From: Pseudokineococcus marinus
GTDB lineage: Bacteria > Actinomycetota > Actinomycetes > Actinomycetales > Quadrisphaeraceae
Assembly: GCF_037482405.1 (NCBI RefSeq)
Contig: NZ_JBBHZZ010000003.1
Coordinates: forward strand, 248,001 to 312,000
Length of the DNA stretch: 64,000 nucleotides
Direction of reading: 5' to 3'
Both the position numbers and the translations under genes were made by a program. Under the pieces are notes generated by a model. It saw nothing but the letters and a program-made list of their open reading frames with translations. It was not told the DNA's origin and ran no database searches. Below are positions 1 to 7,827 of this stretch, in pieces (positions within the stretch are counted from its first letter, which is position 1; every line of letters starts with the position of its first letter).

Positions 1-27
1 GACGAGGTGCTGGGAGCAGACGCGTGA
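1..27 (+). CDS. fmt: 3' end of probable methionyl-tRNA formyltransferase gene
   Basis: Only the last eight codons and a TGA stop (25-27) are inside the window, so the sequence itself does not identify the product. The stop overlaps the GTG start of rsmB in a GTGA arrangement, which indicates translational coupling. In actinobacteria the gene directly before rsmB and rpe is usually fmt (formylation of initiator Met-tRNA), and the name rests on that order alone. Confidence 0.5.
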   Translation, partial: DEVLGADA

Positions 28-1796
28 GCGACGACGAGAGCGGCACCGGGACGGGAGCCGGGGCGGGACCCGGTCGGGGCGGGCGCGGACGGGGCGGTGG
101 GACCGGTGGTGGTCGCCCGCGCAGCCCGGGCGGTGCCGGCGGCGGTGGTCCGCGCGGGGGCGCACCCGGCGGTGGGCCTCGCGGTGGTGGGCCCCGCGGC
201 GGTGGGCCCCGCGCCGGGGGGCCCGGTGCTGACGGGCCGCGCTCCGGCGGACCGAGGGACGGCGGCCCGCGGGCGGCGGGTCCCGCCGCCGGGGCCGGCG
301 GGCGCGGCGGTGGGGCCGGGCGGCGCAGCGGCCCCGACCGCCAGCGCTGGTCGACGCAGAAGCCCTCGCAGCGCTCGCGCGGCGGAGGGCCGGCGCGGGA
401 GGTCGCCTTCGACGTCCTCACCGCCGTCCGCGAGGAGGACGCCTACGCCAACCTCGTGCTGCCGGCGCTCCTGCGGAAGCACCGCCTCGACGCCCGCGAG
501 GCCTCGCTCGCCACCGAGCTCGCCTACGGGACGCTGCGCGGCCGCGGCCTCTACGACGCCGTCCTCGCGGCCTGCACCGACCGCGCGCTCGCGCAGGTCG
601 ACCCGCCGCTGCTCGACGCGCTGCGCCTGGGCGTCCACCAGCTGCTCGCGACGCGCGTGCCGCCGCACGCGGCCGTGAGCCAGACGGTCGGCCTCGTGCG
701 CACCCGGGTCGGCCCCGGCGCCGGCGGCTTCGCCAACGCCGTCCTGCGGCGGGTGGCCGAGCACGACCGCGACGCCTGGGCGGGACGCGTCGCGCCCGAG
801 GACGGCGACCCGACCGAGCGCCTGGCGGTGCTCCACAGCCACCCGGCGTGGGTGGTGCGCGCCCTGCGGGAGGCGCTCGTCACCCACGGCCGCGACGTCG
901 GCGAGCTCGAGGCGCTGCTGCGCGCCGACAACGCCGCCCCCGAGGTCGTGCTCGCCGCCCGGCCGGGGCTCAGCACGCCCGAGGAGCTCGTCGCGGCGGC
1001 CGGCGCCGCGGTGCTGCGCACCACCAGCGGTGCCTGGTCGCCGCAGGCCGTCCGGCTCGAGGAGGGCGACCCGGGCGCGCTGGCGCCCGTGCGCGACGGC
1101 CGCGCCCGCGTGCAGGACGAGGGCAGCCAGCTCGTGGCGCTCGCGCTCGCCGCCGCTCCGCTCGAGGGTCGCGACGAGCGGTGGCTCGACCTGTGCGCCG
1201 GCCCCGGCGGCAAGGCGGCGCTGCTCTCCGCGGCGGGCGCCGCCCGCGGCGCCCGGCTCACGGCCGTCGAGGTGAGCGAGCACCGCGCCCGGCTCGTCGC
1301 CCAGGCGCTGGCCGCCGGGCCGGACGTCGACGTGCGCACCGGGGACGGCCGCGCCGTCGGCGACGACGAGCCCGGCGGCTACGACCGCGTGCTCGTCGAC
1401 GCCCCGTGCACGGGGCTGGGGGCCCTGCGCCGCCGCCCCGAGGCGCGCTGGCGCCGGCAGCCCTCGGACCTGTCGGGGCTGGGCCCGCTGCAGCGCGACC
1501 TCCTCGCCTCCGCGCTGGCGGCGGTGCGCGTCGGCGGCGTCGTCGCCTACGTGACGTGCTCGCCGCACCCCGCCGAGACGGTCGCCGTCGTCCGCGACGC
1601 CGTCCGGCGCGGCGCGGTCGAGCTCCTCGACGCCCCGGCCGTCCTCGACGCCGCGGCGCTCTCGCCCGTCCCGGGCACGGCGCCGCCCGTCGACGAGGGC
1701 ACCGGGAGGGACGGCGGAGGGCGCACCGCCCAGCTGTGGCCGCACGCCCACGGCACCGACGCGATGTTCCTGGCCCTGCTGCGCCGCACGGCGTGA
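24..1796 (+). CDS. rsmB: 16S rRNA (cytosine-5)-methyltransferase RsmB with long Gly/Arg-rich N-terminal tail
   Basis: 590 aa, GTG start. It is predicted to methylate C967 of 16S rRNA using S-adenosylmethionine. Residues ~125-270 form the NusB-like RNA-binding domain. The Rossmann methyltransferase follows, with the SAM loop LCAGPGGKAALLS (~391-403), the cysteine motif DAPCTGLGALRRRPEARWR (~456-474) and the catalytic cysteine motif YVTCSPHPAET (~511-521). The first ~120 residues are not part of the family fold. They are low-complexity repeats of the type GGGPR/GGPRAGGP, so the protein is longer than the usual ~430-470 aa. It is coupled to the upstream gene by a 4-nt overlap and followed by rpe, a common actinobacterial order. 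The identity is secure; whether the whole tail is translated depends on the start choice. Confidence 0.93.
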   Translation: MSDDESGTGTGAGAGPGRGGRGRGGGTGGGRPRSPGGAGGGGPRGGAPGGGPRGGGPRGGGPRAGGPGADGPRSGGPRDGGPRAAGPAAGAGGRGGGAGRRSGPDRQRWSTQKPSQRSRGGGPAREVAFDVLTAVREEDAYANLVLPALLRKHRLDAREASLATELAYGTLRGRGLYDAVLAACTDRALAQVDPPLLDALRLGVHQLLATRVPPHAAVSQTVGLVRTRVGPGAGGFANAVLRRVAEHDRDAWAGRVAPEDGDPTERLAVLHSHPAWVVRALREALVTHGRDVGELEALLRADNAAPEVVLAARPGLSTPEELVAAAGAAVLRTTSGAWSPQAVRLEEGDPGALAPVRDGRARVQDEGSQLVALALAAAPLEGRDERWLDLCAGPGGKAALLSAAGAARGARLTAVEVSEHRARLVAQALAAGPDVDVRTGDGRAVGDDEPGGYDRVLVDAPCTGLGALRRRPEARWRRQPSDLSGLGPLQRDLLASALAAVRVGGVVAYVTCSPHPAETVAVVRDAVRRGAVELLDAPAVLDAAALSPVPGTAPPVDEGTGRDGGGRTAQLWPHAHGTDAMFLALLRRTA

Positions 1797-1858
1797 GGTG
1801 GCTCCGCGCGCCGCGGTCGGCCCGCGCGGGGGCGCTGTCGCGCAGGAGGCGGGGCGCC

Positions 1859-1890
1859 GGCCTGACGTGCCCCTCCGCCGCCCGGCCCCG
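1859..1890 (+). repeat. Half-copy relic of the 99-bp palindromic element
   Basis: In the rsmB-rpe gap, positions 1859-1866 read GGCCTGAC and 1867-1890 form a 24-nt segment that begins GTGCC and ends GGCCCCG. This is the end of the core plus the right arm of the elements at 8634-8732 and 32782-32880. It shares 13 consecutive bases with each of them. The matching left arm is missing because rsmB coding sequence lies there. The rest of the 1797-1950 gap holds only the rpe -10 hexamer. Confidence 0.45.
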
Positions 1891-1938
1891 GACGCTCGTG
1901 CCGAGAGCCGCCGACCCGCCGCACCCGCTCGCGGCTCG

Positions 1939-1944
1939 TAGGCT
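1939..1944 (+). promoter_or_regulatory. -10 hexamer TAGGCT of rpe (leaderless)
   Basis: TAGGCT lies 6 nt before the GTG at 1951, so transcription should begin at or next to the start codon. No Shine-Dalgarno sequence is visible before this GTG, which agrees with a leaderless transcript. Confidence 0.6.
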
Positions 1945-1950
1945 CCGGGC

Positions 1951-2718
1951 GTGACGGACGACGACCGCAGCCCCGCGGGCACCAGCCCGGAGGACAGCAG
2001 CCCGCGCAGCGGGGGACCGCAGAGCGCGATGCGGGTCCACCCGAGCATCCTGTCGGCGGACTTCACCGACCTCGCCGCCGAGGTGCGCCGCATCCCCACG
2101 GCGGACGCGGTGCACGTCGACGTCATGGACGGCCACTTCGTGCCCAACCTCACGCTCGGCCTGCCCGTCGTCGAGCGCCTCGCGCAGGTGAGCGACCTGC
2201 CGCTGGACTGCCACCTCATGGTCGAGGCGCCCGACCGGTGGGCGCCCGCGTACGCCGAGGCCGGCGCGGCGGGCGTCACCTTCCACGCCGAGGCCGCGGC
2301 CGCGCCCGTCCGGCTGGCCCGCGAGCTGCGCCGCCTCGGGGCGCGCGCCGCCGTCGCGCTCAACCCGGCGACGCCCGTGGAGCCGTGGGTCGACCTCCTC
2401 GGCGAGGTCGACATGGTGCTCCTCATGACCGTCGAGCCCGGCTTCGGCGGCCAGTCCTTCCTCGACGTCGTGCTGCCGAAGGTCCGGCGCCTGCGGGCGG
2501 CGATCTCCGCCGCGGGCCTGCCGGTGGCCGTCCAGGTCGACGGCGGCGTCAGCGCCGAGACGGTCGGCCGCGCCGCCGAGGCGGGCGCCGACGTCTTCGT
2601 CGCGGGCTCGGCCGTCTACGGCGCCGAGGACGCGGCGGCCGCGGTCGAGGACCTGCGTACCCGGGCCGCCGCCGCAGCTGCCGGCACCGCGGCGTCCGCC
2701 CCCTCCGACCGCGGGTGA
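1951..2718 (+). CDS. rpe: Ribulose-phosphate 3-epimerase
   Basis: 255 aa. Interconverts ribulose 5-phosphate and xylulose 5-phosphate in the pentose phosphate pathway. The TIM-barrel motifs are all present: HPSILSADF, HVDVMDGHFVPNLT (metal-binding His and Asp), HLMVE, TVEPGFGGQSF and VQVDGGV. The GTG start at 1951 adds ~26 residues before the usual beginning of the family (MRVHPSIL, ATG at 2029). I keep it because a -10 hexamer sits 6 nt upstream of it. If the promoter reading is wrong, the start is 2029. The gene ends in a 4-nt GTGA overlap with the pnuC-like gene. Confidence 0.95.
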   Translation: MTDDDRSPAGTSPEDSSPRSGGPQSAMRVHPSILSADFTDLAAEVRRIPTADAVHVDVMDGHFVPNLTLGLPVVERLAQVSDLPLDCHLMVEAPDRWAPAYAEAGAAGVTFHAEAAAAPVRLARELRRLGARAAVALNPATPVEPWVDLLGEVDMVLLMTVEPGFGGQSFLDVVLPKVRRLRAAISAAGLPVAVQVDGGVSAETVGRAAEAGADVFVAGSAVYGAEDAAAAVEDLRTRAAAAAAGTAASAPSDRG

Positions 2719-3431
2719 GCGGCGCCGTGGACGCCCTGGCGTCCGTCCTCGACGCCGCGGTCGTCATCGGGGGCGTCCCCCTGCTCCTGCGCGAGGTCGT
2801 CGGCAACCTCTTCGGCCTGGCCTCGGCCGTCGGCGGGATGCGCCGGCGCGTGTGGGCCTGGCCGGTCGGCGTCGTCGGCAACGCCCTGCTCTTCACCGTC
2901 TTCCTCGGTGGCGTCTTCGCGACGCCGCAGGCCGTCGACCTCTACGGGCAGGCCGGCCGGCAGGTGTTCTTCCTCCTCGTCAGCGTCTACGGCTGGGTGC
3001 GGTGGAGCCGCACGCGGCGCGCCGGGGGAGCGGGCGCCCCGGCCGTGGCGCCGCGGTGGGCCACCGGTCGCGAGCGGGCCGCGCTCGTCGCCGTCATGGT
3101 CGTGGGCACGCTCGGCCTCGCGCAGGTCTTCGCGCGGCTCGACTCCTTCGGCCCCTACCCGGACGCGTGGATCTTCACGGGCTCGCTGCTGGCGACCTAC
3201 GGCATGGCCCGCGGCTGGATCGACTTCTGGCTCGTGTGGATCGCCGTCGACGTCGTCGGCGTGCCGCTGCTGCTCGCCGCCGGGTACTACCCCTCCGCCG
3301 TGCTCTACCTCGTGTACGCGGGCTTCGTCGTCTGGGGCGCGCGGACGTGGGTCGTCGCCCGCCGGCGCGAGGGGCGCGCCGGCCCCGGCGCGGACGGACC
3401 GGCGGACCCGGCCGTGACGGCGCTGGGCTGA
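2715..3431 (+). CDS. pnuC: PnuC-family nicotinamide riboside/mononucleotide transporter
   Basis: 238 aa integral membrane protein, starting at the GTG that overlaps the rpe stop. About seven hydrophobic segments are visible. The family hallmarks are present: a tryptophan-containing YGWVRW stretch after the third segment, and repeated aromatic/Gly helices in the C-terminal half (GMARGWIDFWLVWIAVD, YYPSAVLYLVYAGF). PnuC proteins import nicotinamide riboside, or other vitamin precursors in related subfamilies, by facilitated diffusion coupled to phosphorylation inside the cell. The exact substrate cannot be read from the sequence. A short charged tail follows the last helix. Overlap with rpe means it is translated from the rpe mRNA. 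Confidence 0.85.
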   Translation: MSGAVDALASVLDAAVVIGGVPLLLREVVGNLFGLASAVGGMRRRVWAWPVGVVGNALLFTVFLGGVFATPQAVDLYGQAGRQVFFLLVSVYGWVRWSRTRRAGGAGAPAVAPRWATGRERAALVAVMVVGTLGLAQVFARLDSFGPYPDAWIFTGSLLATYGMARGWIDFWLVWIAVDVVGVPLLLAAGYYPSAVLYLVYAGFVVWGARTWVVARRREGRAGPGADGPADPAVTALG

Positions 3432-3489
3432 GGGCACCCGGCCCGCCACCTGGCTCGACCACCCGGCTCGGACACCTGACCCGTGCACC

Positions 3490-3495
3490 TAGCCT
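3490..3495 (+). promoter_or_regulatory. -10 hexamer TAGCCT of hisE (leaderless)
   Basis: TAGCCT lies 8 nt before the GTG at 3504. There is no ribosome binding site between them. This hexamer helps choose 3504 over the in-frame GTG at 3483, which lies upstream of it. Confidence 0.55.
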
Positions 3496-3503
3496 GGGCC
3501 CCC

Positions 3504-3767
3504 GTGAAGACCTTCGACGACCTGTTCGCCGAGCTCGCCGCCAAGGCCGAGCAGCGCCCGGAGGGCTCGCGCACCGTCGCCGAGCTCGACGCCGGCGTCC
3601 ACGCCATCGGCAAGAAGGTCGTCGAGGAGGCCGCCGAGGTGTGGATGGCCGCCGAGCACGAGAGCGACGAGCGGACCGCCGAGGAGGTCTCCCAGCTGCT
3701 GTACCACCTGCAGGTGCTGCTGCTGGCCCGGGGGCTGACGCTCCAGGACGTCTACGCCCACCTCTGA
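3504..3767 (+). CDS. hisE: Phosphoribosyl-ATP pyrophosphatase
   Basis: 87 aa, the normal size for a stand-alone HisE. Hydrolyses phosphoribosyl-ATP to phosphoribosyl-AMP and pyrophosphate, the second step of histidine synthesis. It is an all-alpha MazG-like nucleotide pyrophosphohydrolase. The metal-binding helix motif KKVVEEAAEVWMAAE and the downstream acidic pair in EEVSQLLYHLQVLL are present. The start VKTFDDLFAEL matches the family; the longer reading from 3483 adds eight unlikely residues. hisG follows 58 nt later, so hisE and hisG are probably one transcript, as in mycobacteria. Confidence 0.93.
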   Translation: MKTFDDLFAELAAKAEQRPEGSRTVAELDAGVHAIGKKVVEEAAEVWMAAEHESDERTAEEVSQLLYHLQVLLLARGLTLQDVYAHL

Positions 3768-3825
3768 ACCGCCCCGCACCCGCGTACCCGCCGCCCGCCC
3801 CCGGCACCACCCAGGAGACCCGCCC

Positions 3826-4674
3826 GTGCTGCGCATCGCCGTCCCGAACAAGGGCTCGCTCGCCGAGCCCGCCGCCGCCCTGCTGCGCGAGGCCGGCTAC
3901 GCCGAGCGCCGGACGGGTCGCGAGCTCGTGCTCCACGACCGCGCCAACGACGTGGAGCTGTACTTCCTGCGCCCCCGCGACATCGCGGTCTACGTCGGCG
4001 CCGGCACGCTCGACGCCGGCATCACGGGCCGGGACCTGCTCCTGGACTCCGGCGCGGACGCCGCGGAGGTGCTCGAGCTCGGCTTCGCCTCGTCGACCTT
4101 CCGCTTCGCCGCCCGCACGGGGGAGGCGCCCGCCGACGTGACGGGGCTGGCGGGGCGCCGCGTGGCCACGAGCTACGACGGCCTCGTGCGCGCCCACCTC
4201 GCCGAGCACGGCGTCGACGCCCCGGTCGTGCGCCTCGACGGCGCCGTGGAGATCTCCGTGGCCCTGGGCGTCGCCGACGTCATCGCCGACGTCGTCGAGA
4301 CCGGCTCGACGCTGCGGGCGGCCGGGCTCGAGGTCTTCGGCGACCCGATCCTGCGGTCCGAGGCGGTGCTCGTGCAGCGGCGCGGCACGGCCGCGCCCGA
4401 GGGGCTCGACGTCCTCGTGCGCCGGGTGCAGGGCGTCCTCGTCGCCCGCGAGTACGTCATGGTCGACTACGACGTCCACGTCGACCTGCTCGACGCCGCC
4501 TCGGCGGTCACGCCGGGCCTGGAGTCGCCGACCGTCTCGCCCCTGCGCGACGCCAGCTACGTGGCCGTGCGGTCGATGGTGCGGCGCGGTGAGGTCAACG
4601 CGGTCATGGACCGGCTCTACGAGATCGGCGCCCGCGCCATCCTCGTCACGACGATCCACGCCTGCCGGATCTGA
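3826..4674 (+). CDS. hisG: ATP phosphoribosyltransferase, long form
   Basis: 282 aa, GTG start with an AGGAG ribosome binding site ~9 nt upstream. Catalyses the first committed step of histidine synthesis, condensing ATP with PRPP. It opens with the family sequence LRIAVPNKGSLAEPA. The two periplasmic-binding-like catalytic domains span ~1-205, with the PRPP loop in ADVIADVVETGSTLRAAGL. A C-terminal ACT-like domain (~210-282) is present, so this is the long, histidine-inhibited form that does not need HisZ. The next gene begins one base after the stop. Confidence 0.95.
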   Translation: MLRIAVPNKGSLAEPAAALLREAGYAERRTGRELVLHDRANDVELYFLRPRDIAVYVGAGTLDAGITGRDLLLDSGADAAEVLELGFASSTFRFAARTGEAPADVTGLAGRRVATSYDGLVRAHLAEHGVDAPVVRLDGAVEISVALGVADVIADVVETGSTLRAAGLEVFGDPILRSEAVLVQRRGTAAPEGLDVLVRRVQGVLVAREYVMVDYDVHVDLLDAASAVTPGLESPTVSPLRDASYVAVRSMVRRGEVNAVMDRLYEIGARAILVTTIHACRI

Positions 4675-4675
4675 C

Positions 4676-5164
4676 GTGGCCGACCTCTCCGGCGCCCAGC
4701 GCGGCGGCCCCGACGACGGGCGCGCGTCCGAGCGCGCCCGCCTGCACCGCGCCTTCGCCCCGCGCCGGGCCCGCGTGGTCGCCGTCGTCGTCGGCGCCGC
4801 CGCGCTGCTCGGCGGCGCCGTGCTCGCCGTCGTCGTGCCCGAGGTGGGGACCTTCGACCGCGTCGCCTTCGTGGTGGTCGGCGCCCTCGTCGCGGGCTTC
4901 ATGGCGCTGCAGGCCCGCGTCCGCGTCGTCGTCGACGAGCGGGGGCTGCAGGTGCAGAACCTCTTCCTGTCCCGGCGCCTGGAGTGGGCCGAGGTCGTCC
5001 AGGTGCGCTTCGGCGGGGGCCAGCCGTGGGTGCAGCTGGACCTGTCGGACGGCGACGTCCTGCCCGTCATGGCCGTGCAGCGCGCCGACGGCGCCGCCGC
5101 CGAGGCCGAGGCGCAGCGCCTGGCCACGCTCGTGGCCCTCCACGGCCCCCGCGACGACCGCTGA
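4676..5164 (+). CDS. PH-domain membrane protein (DUF/bPH6-like)
   Basis: 162 aa. Two hydrophobic segments near the N-terminus (~37-60 and ~66-84) are followed by a small domain with the pattern VRVVVDERGLQVQNLFLSRR and LEWAEVVQVRFGGG. That pattern is typical of the bacterial PH-like domain (low-molecular-weight antigen 6 type). No catalytic function is expected, and its role is unknown. The GTG start one base after the hisG stop indicates co-translation. A PH-domain gene directly after hisG is a recurrent actinobacterial arrangement. The gene is tail-to-tail with the next one, with only 3 nt between them and no room for a terminator. Confidence 0.75.
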   Translation: MADLSGAQRGGPDDGRASERARLHRAFAPRRARVVAVVVGAAALLGGAVLAVVVPEVGTFDRVAFVVVGALVAGFMALQARVRVVVDERGLQVQNLFLSRRLEWAEVVQVRFGGGQPWVQLDLSDGDVLPVMAVQRADGAAAEAEAQRLATLVALHGPRDDR

Positions 5165-5167
5165 GGC

Positions 5168-6301
5168 TCAGTCGACCGGCGGGACGGCGGCCAGGGCCTG
5201 CTCGGTCGACATCCCGCCCACCTGCAGCAGGTCGACGACGGTGCTGCGCAGCTGCCCGACGCAGACCGCGGCGGACAGCCCGAGGCGCCGGCTCCCGAGG
5301 ACGCCGGCGCGGCGGCCCAGGTCGACGAGGTCGTCGAGGAGGTCGTCGTCGCGCCGCCCGGCGTCCACGGCCTCGGACAGCAGCCGAGCACCGGTGGCGA
5401 GCTCCTCGAGGAGCGTCCACAGCTCTGGCGGCAGCGGCTCGTCGCGCTGCTCGGCGACGGCCACCCGCCGCAGGAGCACGCGCACGTTGCGCATGGCCCG
5501 GTCGAGGGGGACGGCGAGGTCGCGGACCACCTCGAGCCCCGGGCGGTGGCGGTGGCGGAACGGCGAGAGCCGCAGCCCCTCCAGGGCCTCCTGCGCCGCG
5601 GGCGCGAGGTCCTCGAAGGCCCGCTGCCCGGCGCGCGCCCGGTCCAGCGCCGCCTGCGCCCGCTCGCCGTCGGCGTGCTTGGCCGCGGCGGCGGCCTCGG
5701 CGAGCAGCAGCGCCACCTCGCCCGTCGCGGCGGCGGCGAGGCGGCGCGGCCGCAGCAGCGGCGCGGTCGGCAGGAGGGCCGCCACGACGAGCGCCACGGC
5801 CCCGCCGACGAGCGCGTCGACCCAGCGGTCGAGCCCCGCGGACGCCGGCGCGGCGAGCGAGGTCACGATGCTGGCCTGCACGCCCGCCTGCGTGACGAGC
5901 AGCTGGCCGGCGTCGAGCAGGACGGCAAGGGCCATCGACAGGCCCACCACGACGGCGAGCTGCCACACGCCCGTGCCGAGCCAGCTCGCGAGCAGGTCCC
6001 CGACGGCGATGCCCAGGGCGACGCCGACGACCACCTCGCCCGTGCGCCGCAGCCGGCCCTCGTAGGACTGGCCGAGCGCGACGACCGCCGCGACGGGCGC
6101 GAAGAAGGGCGTGGCGTGGCCCAGGACGAGGTGGGCGATGGCCCAGGCCGCCCCCGCGGCGAGCGCGCACTGGACGATGTTGGGGCCGCGCCGGCGCAGC
6201 CGGGCCAGGCGCTCGCGCGCCGAGCGGCGCCCGCGGACGGCGGCGCGCAGCTGCCAGACGCGCTGGAGGTCGAGGCGCTGGCTCGCACGGCTGCCGGGCA
6301 C
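5168..6301 (-). CDS. FUSC / aromatic-acid-exporter-like membrane protein
   Basis: 377 aa from a GTG at 6301. The N-terminal half has a basic cytoplasmic start (RGRRSARERLARLRRRG). About six hydrophobic helices follow between ~40 and ~185, with the ArAE/FUSC-like pattern ATPFFAPVAAVVALGQSYEGRLRRTGEVVVG. The C-terminal ~190 residues are soluble, helical and charged. Proteins of this fold are proposed exporters of aromatic or fusaric acids, but actinobacterial members are uncharacterised and the substrate is unknown. The protein contains only one FUSC half. It lies downstream of the P-loop gene on the same strand, separated by a short tandem repeat. Confidence 0.72.
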   Translation of the reverse strand: MPGSRASQRLDLQRVWQLRAAVRGRRSARERLARLRRRGPNIVQCALAAGAAWAIAHLVLGHATPFFAPVAAVVALGQSYEGRLRRTGEVVVGVALGIAVGDLLASWLGTGVWQLAVVVGLSMALAVLLDAGQLLVTQAGVQASIVTSLAAPASAGLDRWVDALVGGAVALVVAALLPTAPLLRPRRLAAAATGEVALLLAEAAAAAKHADGERAQAALDRARAGQRAFEDLAPAAQEALEGLRLSPFRHRHRPGLEVVRDLAVPLDRAMRNVRVLLRRVAVAEQRDEPLPPELWTLLEELATGARLLSEAVDAGRRDDDLLDDLVDLGRRAGVLGSRRLGLSAAVCVGQLRSTVVDLLQVGGMSTEQALAAVPPVD

Positions 6302-6306
6302 GCGCC

Positions 6307-6370
6307 GATGCTCCCAGGTGCCGGTGCTCCCAGGTGCCGGTGCTCCGAGGGGCAGCTGCTCCCGGGTGCC
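6307..6370. repeat. Four tandem 16-bp repeats between two minus-strand genes
   Basis: Units start at 6307, 6323, 6339 and 6355. Units one and two differ only in the first bases (GATGCTCCCAGGTGCC, then GGTGCTCCCAGGTGCC), while three and four are diverged. The array fills most of the gap between the P-loop gene and the FUSC-like gene. No protein-coding role is apparent. Confidence 0.8.
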
Positions 6371-6396
6371 GGTGCCGGGCGGTGCTCCCGCCGCCC

Positions 6397-6906
6397 TCAG
6401 CCCGTGACGACGACGACGTCGGCGCGCGCGGCGGGCGCGTGCGCGCGCAGGTGCGCCTCCTCCTGGGCGGCCCAGCGGTCCCAGTGGGGGGCGTAGGCCT
6501 CGCCGTCGCGCGCCAGCGCCCGGTGCCGTCGCACCTCGTCGGGCGCCTGCGCCCACACGAGGACGTCGCCCGGCGCGAGCTCCGCGGCGCCCGCCCCCAC
6601 GCCCTCGACGACGAGCAGCGGCCCGGGGGCGACGACCAGGTCGTCCCCGGCGCCCGACCAGGCGCCGGCGTCCCAGTCCCAGCGCCGCAGCCGGGCGGCG
6701 CGGCCGGCCCGCCAGGCCGGCAGGGCCTCGTCCGCGAGGCGCGCAGCACCGGCCTCCAGCCCGTCCCACCCCGGGTACAGGTCGTCCAGGTGCAGCACGG
6801 GAGCGCCCAGCGCCGCCCCCAGCGCGGCGGCCAGCGTCGTCTTGCCCGCGCCGCTGCGGCCCTCGACGAGGACGGCGCGCGGGACGGCGGGTGGGAGGAC
6901 GCACAG
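6397..6906 (-). CDS. Uridine kinase-like P-loop NTPase, start codon unclear
   Basis: ~169 aa. Walker A is GRSGAGKTT (near residue 20). It is followed by the substrate-side acidic motif HLDDLYPGWDGLEAG, the helix DEALPAWRAGRAARLRRWDWD, and a Walker B-like hydrophobic strand ending in VVEGVG, all typical of the small uridine kinase/phosphoribulokinase-like family common in actinobacteria. The phosphate acceptor is unknown. Upstream of the P-loop no ATG, GTG or TTG occurs in this frame before the region where hisF starts on the other strand. The coordinate given uses an in-frame CTG at 6906 and should be treated as provisional. A frameshift or an unusual start codon is possible. Confidence 0.65.
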   Translation of the reverse strand: MCVLPPAVPRAVLVEGRSGAGKTTLAAALGAALGAPVLHLDDLYPGWDGLEAGAARLADEALPAWRAGRAARLRRWDWDAGAWSGAGDDLVVAPGPLLVVEGVGAGAAELAPGDVLVWAQAPDEVRRHRALARDGEAYAPHWDRWAAQEEAHLRAHAPAARADVVVVTG

Positions 6907-6950
6907 GACGGGGGGCGGGAGGGCGCACGGGCCCGGGGCGCCGCGGTCCC

Positions 6951-6956
6951 TAGGCT
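6951..6956 (+). promoter_or_regulatory. -10 hexamer TAGGCT of hisF (leaderless)
   Basis: TAGGCT is exactly 7 nt before the GTG at 6964 and no Shine-Dalgarno sequence intervenes. Transcription is expected to start at the initiation codon. Confidence 0.6.
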
Positions 6957-6963
6957 GGTGCGC

Positions 6964-7827
6964 GTGAGCCTCGCCGTCCGCGTCGTCCCCTGCCTCGACG
7001 TCGACGCCGGCCGCGTCGTCAAGGGGGTCCGCTTCGCCGGCCTGCGGGACGCGGGCGACCCGGTCGAGCTCGCGCGCCAGTACGGCGACGACGGCGCGGA
7101 CGAGCTCGTCTTCCTCGACGTCACGGCGAGCACGGACGAGCGGTCCACGACCTACGACGTCGTCGCGCGCACCGCCGAGCAGGTCTTCGTGCCCCTCACC
7201 GTGGGCGGGGGCGTGCGCACGGTCGCCGACGTCGACCGGCTCCTGCGCGCCGGCGCCGACAAGGTCGGGGTCAACACCGCGGCCGTCGCGCGGCCGCGGC
7301 TCGTCGCCGAGGTGGCCGACCGCTTCGGCGCCCAGGTGCTCGTCCTGTCCGTCGACGCCCGCCGCTGCCCGCCGGGCACCCCGGAGGCCGAGCGCACGCC
7401 GTCCGGCTTCGAGGTCACCACGCACGGCGGGCGCCGGGGGACCGGGATCGACGCGCTCGCCTGGGCCGCGGAGGCCGCCCGCCTGGGCGCGGGGGAGATA
7501 CTCCTCAACTCCGTCGACGCCGACGGCACGACCGGCGGCTTCGACCTCGAGATGCTCCGCGCGGTCCGCGGTGTGGTCGGCGTCCCCGTCGTCGCCAGCG
7601 GCGGCGCCGGTCGGCTCGAGGACTTCGCCCCCGCCGTCGACGCGGGCGCGGACGCCGTCCTCGCCGCCTCCGTCTTCCACTTCGGCGTGCTCCGCGTGGG
7701 CCAGGTGAAGGACGCCCTCGCGGCCGCCGGTCACCCCGTGCGCCGCGCCGGCGCCGCCGTCCACGCCGCGGACGGCGCGACGCCCCCCGGCGGGACCGAG
7801 GCCCTCGGGCCCGCGCCCACCCTCTGA
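6964..7827 (+). CDS. hisF: Imidazole glycerol phosphate synthase subunit HisF
   Basis: 287 aa. Cyclase subunit that uses ammonia from HisH to close the imidazole ring, giving IGP and AICAR. The (beta/alpha)8 barrel carries catalytic Asp near the N-terminus (VVPCLDVDAGRVVKG) and in the second half (EILLNSVDADGTTGGFD). The phosphate loops VGGGVRT and ASGGAG are also present. About 30 residues after the barrel (rich in Ala, Gly and Pro) exceed the usual ~255 aa length. It is separated from hisE, hisG and hisI, and hisH is not in the window, so histidine genes are scattered here. A converging gene follows 37 nt away. Confidence 0.95.
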   Translation: MSLAVRVVPCLDVDAGRVVKGVRFAGLRDAGDPVELARQYGDDGADELVFLDVTASTDERSTTYDVVARTAEQVFVPLTVGGGVRTVADVDRLLRAGADKVGVNTAAVARPRLVAEVADRFGAQVLVLSVDARRCPPGTPEAERTPSGFEVTTHGGRRGTGIDALAWAAEAARLGAGEILLNSVDADGTTGGFDLEMLRAVRGVVGVPVVASGGAGRLEDFAPAVDAGADAVLAASVFHFGVLRVGQVKDALAAAGHPVRRAGAAVHAADGATPPGGTEALGPAPTL

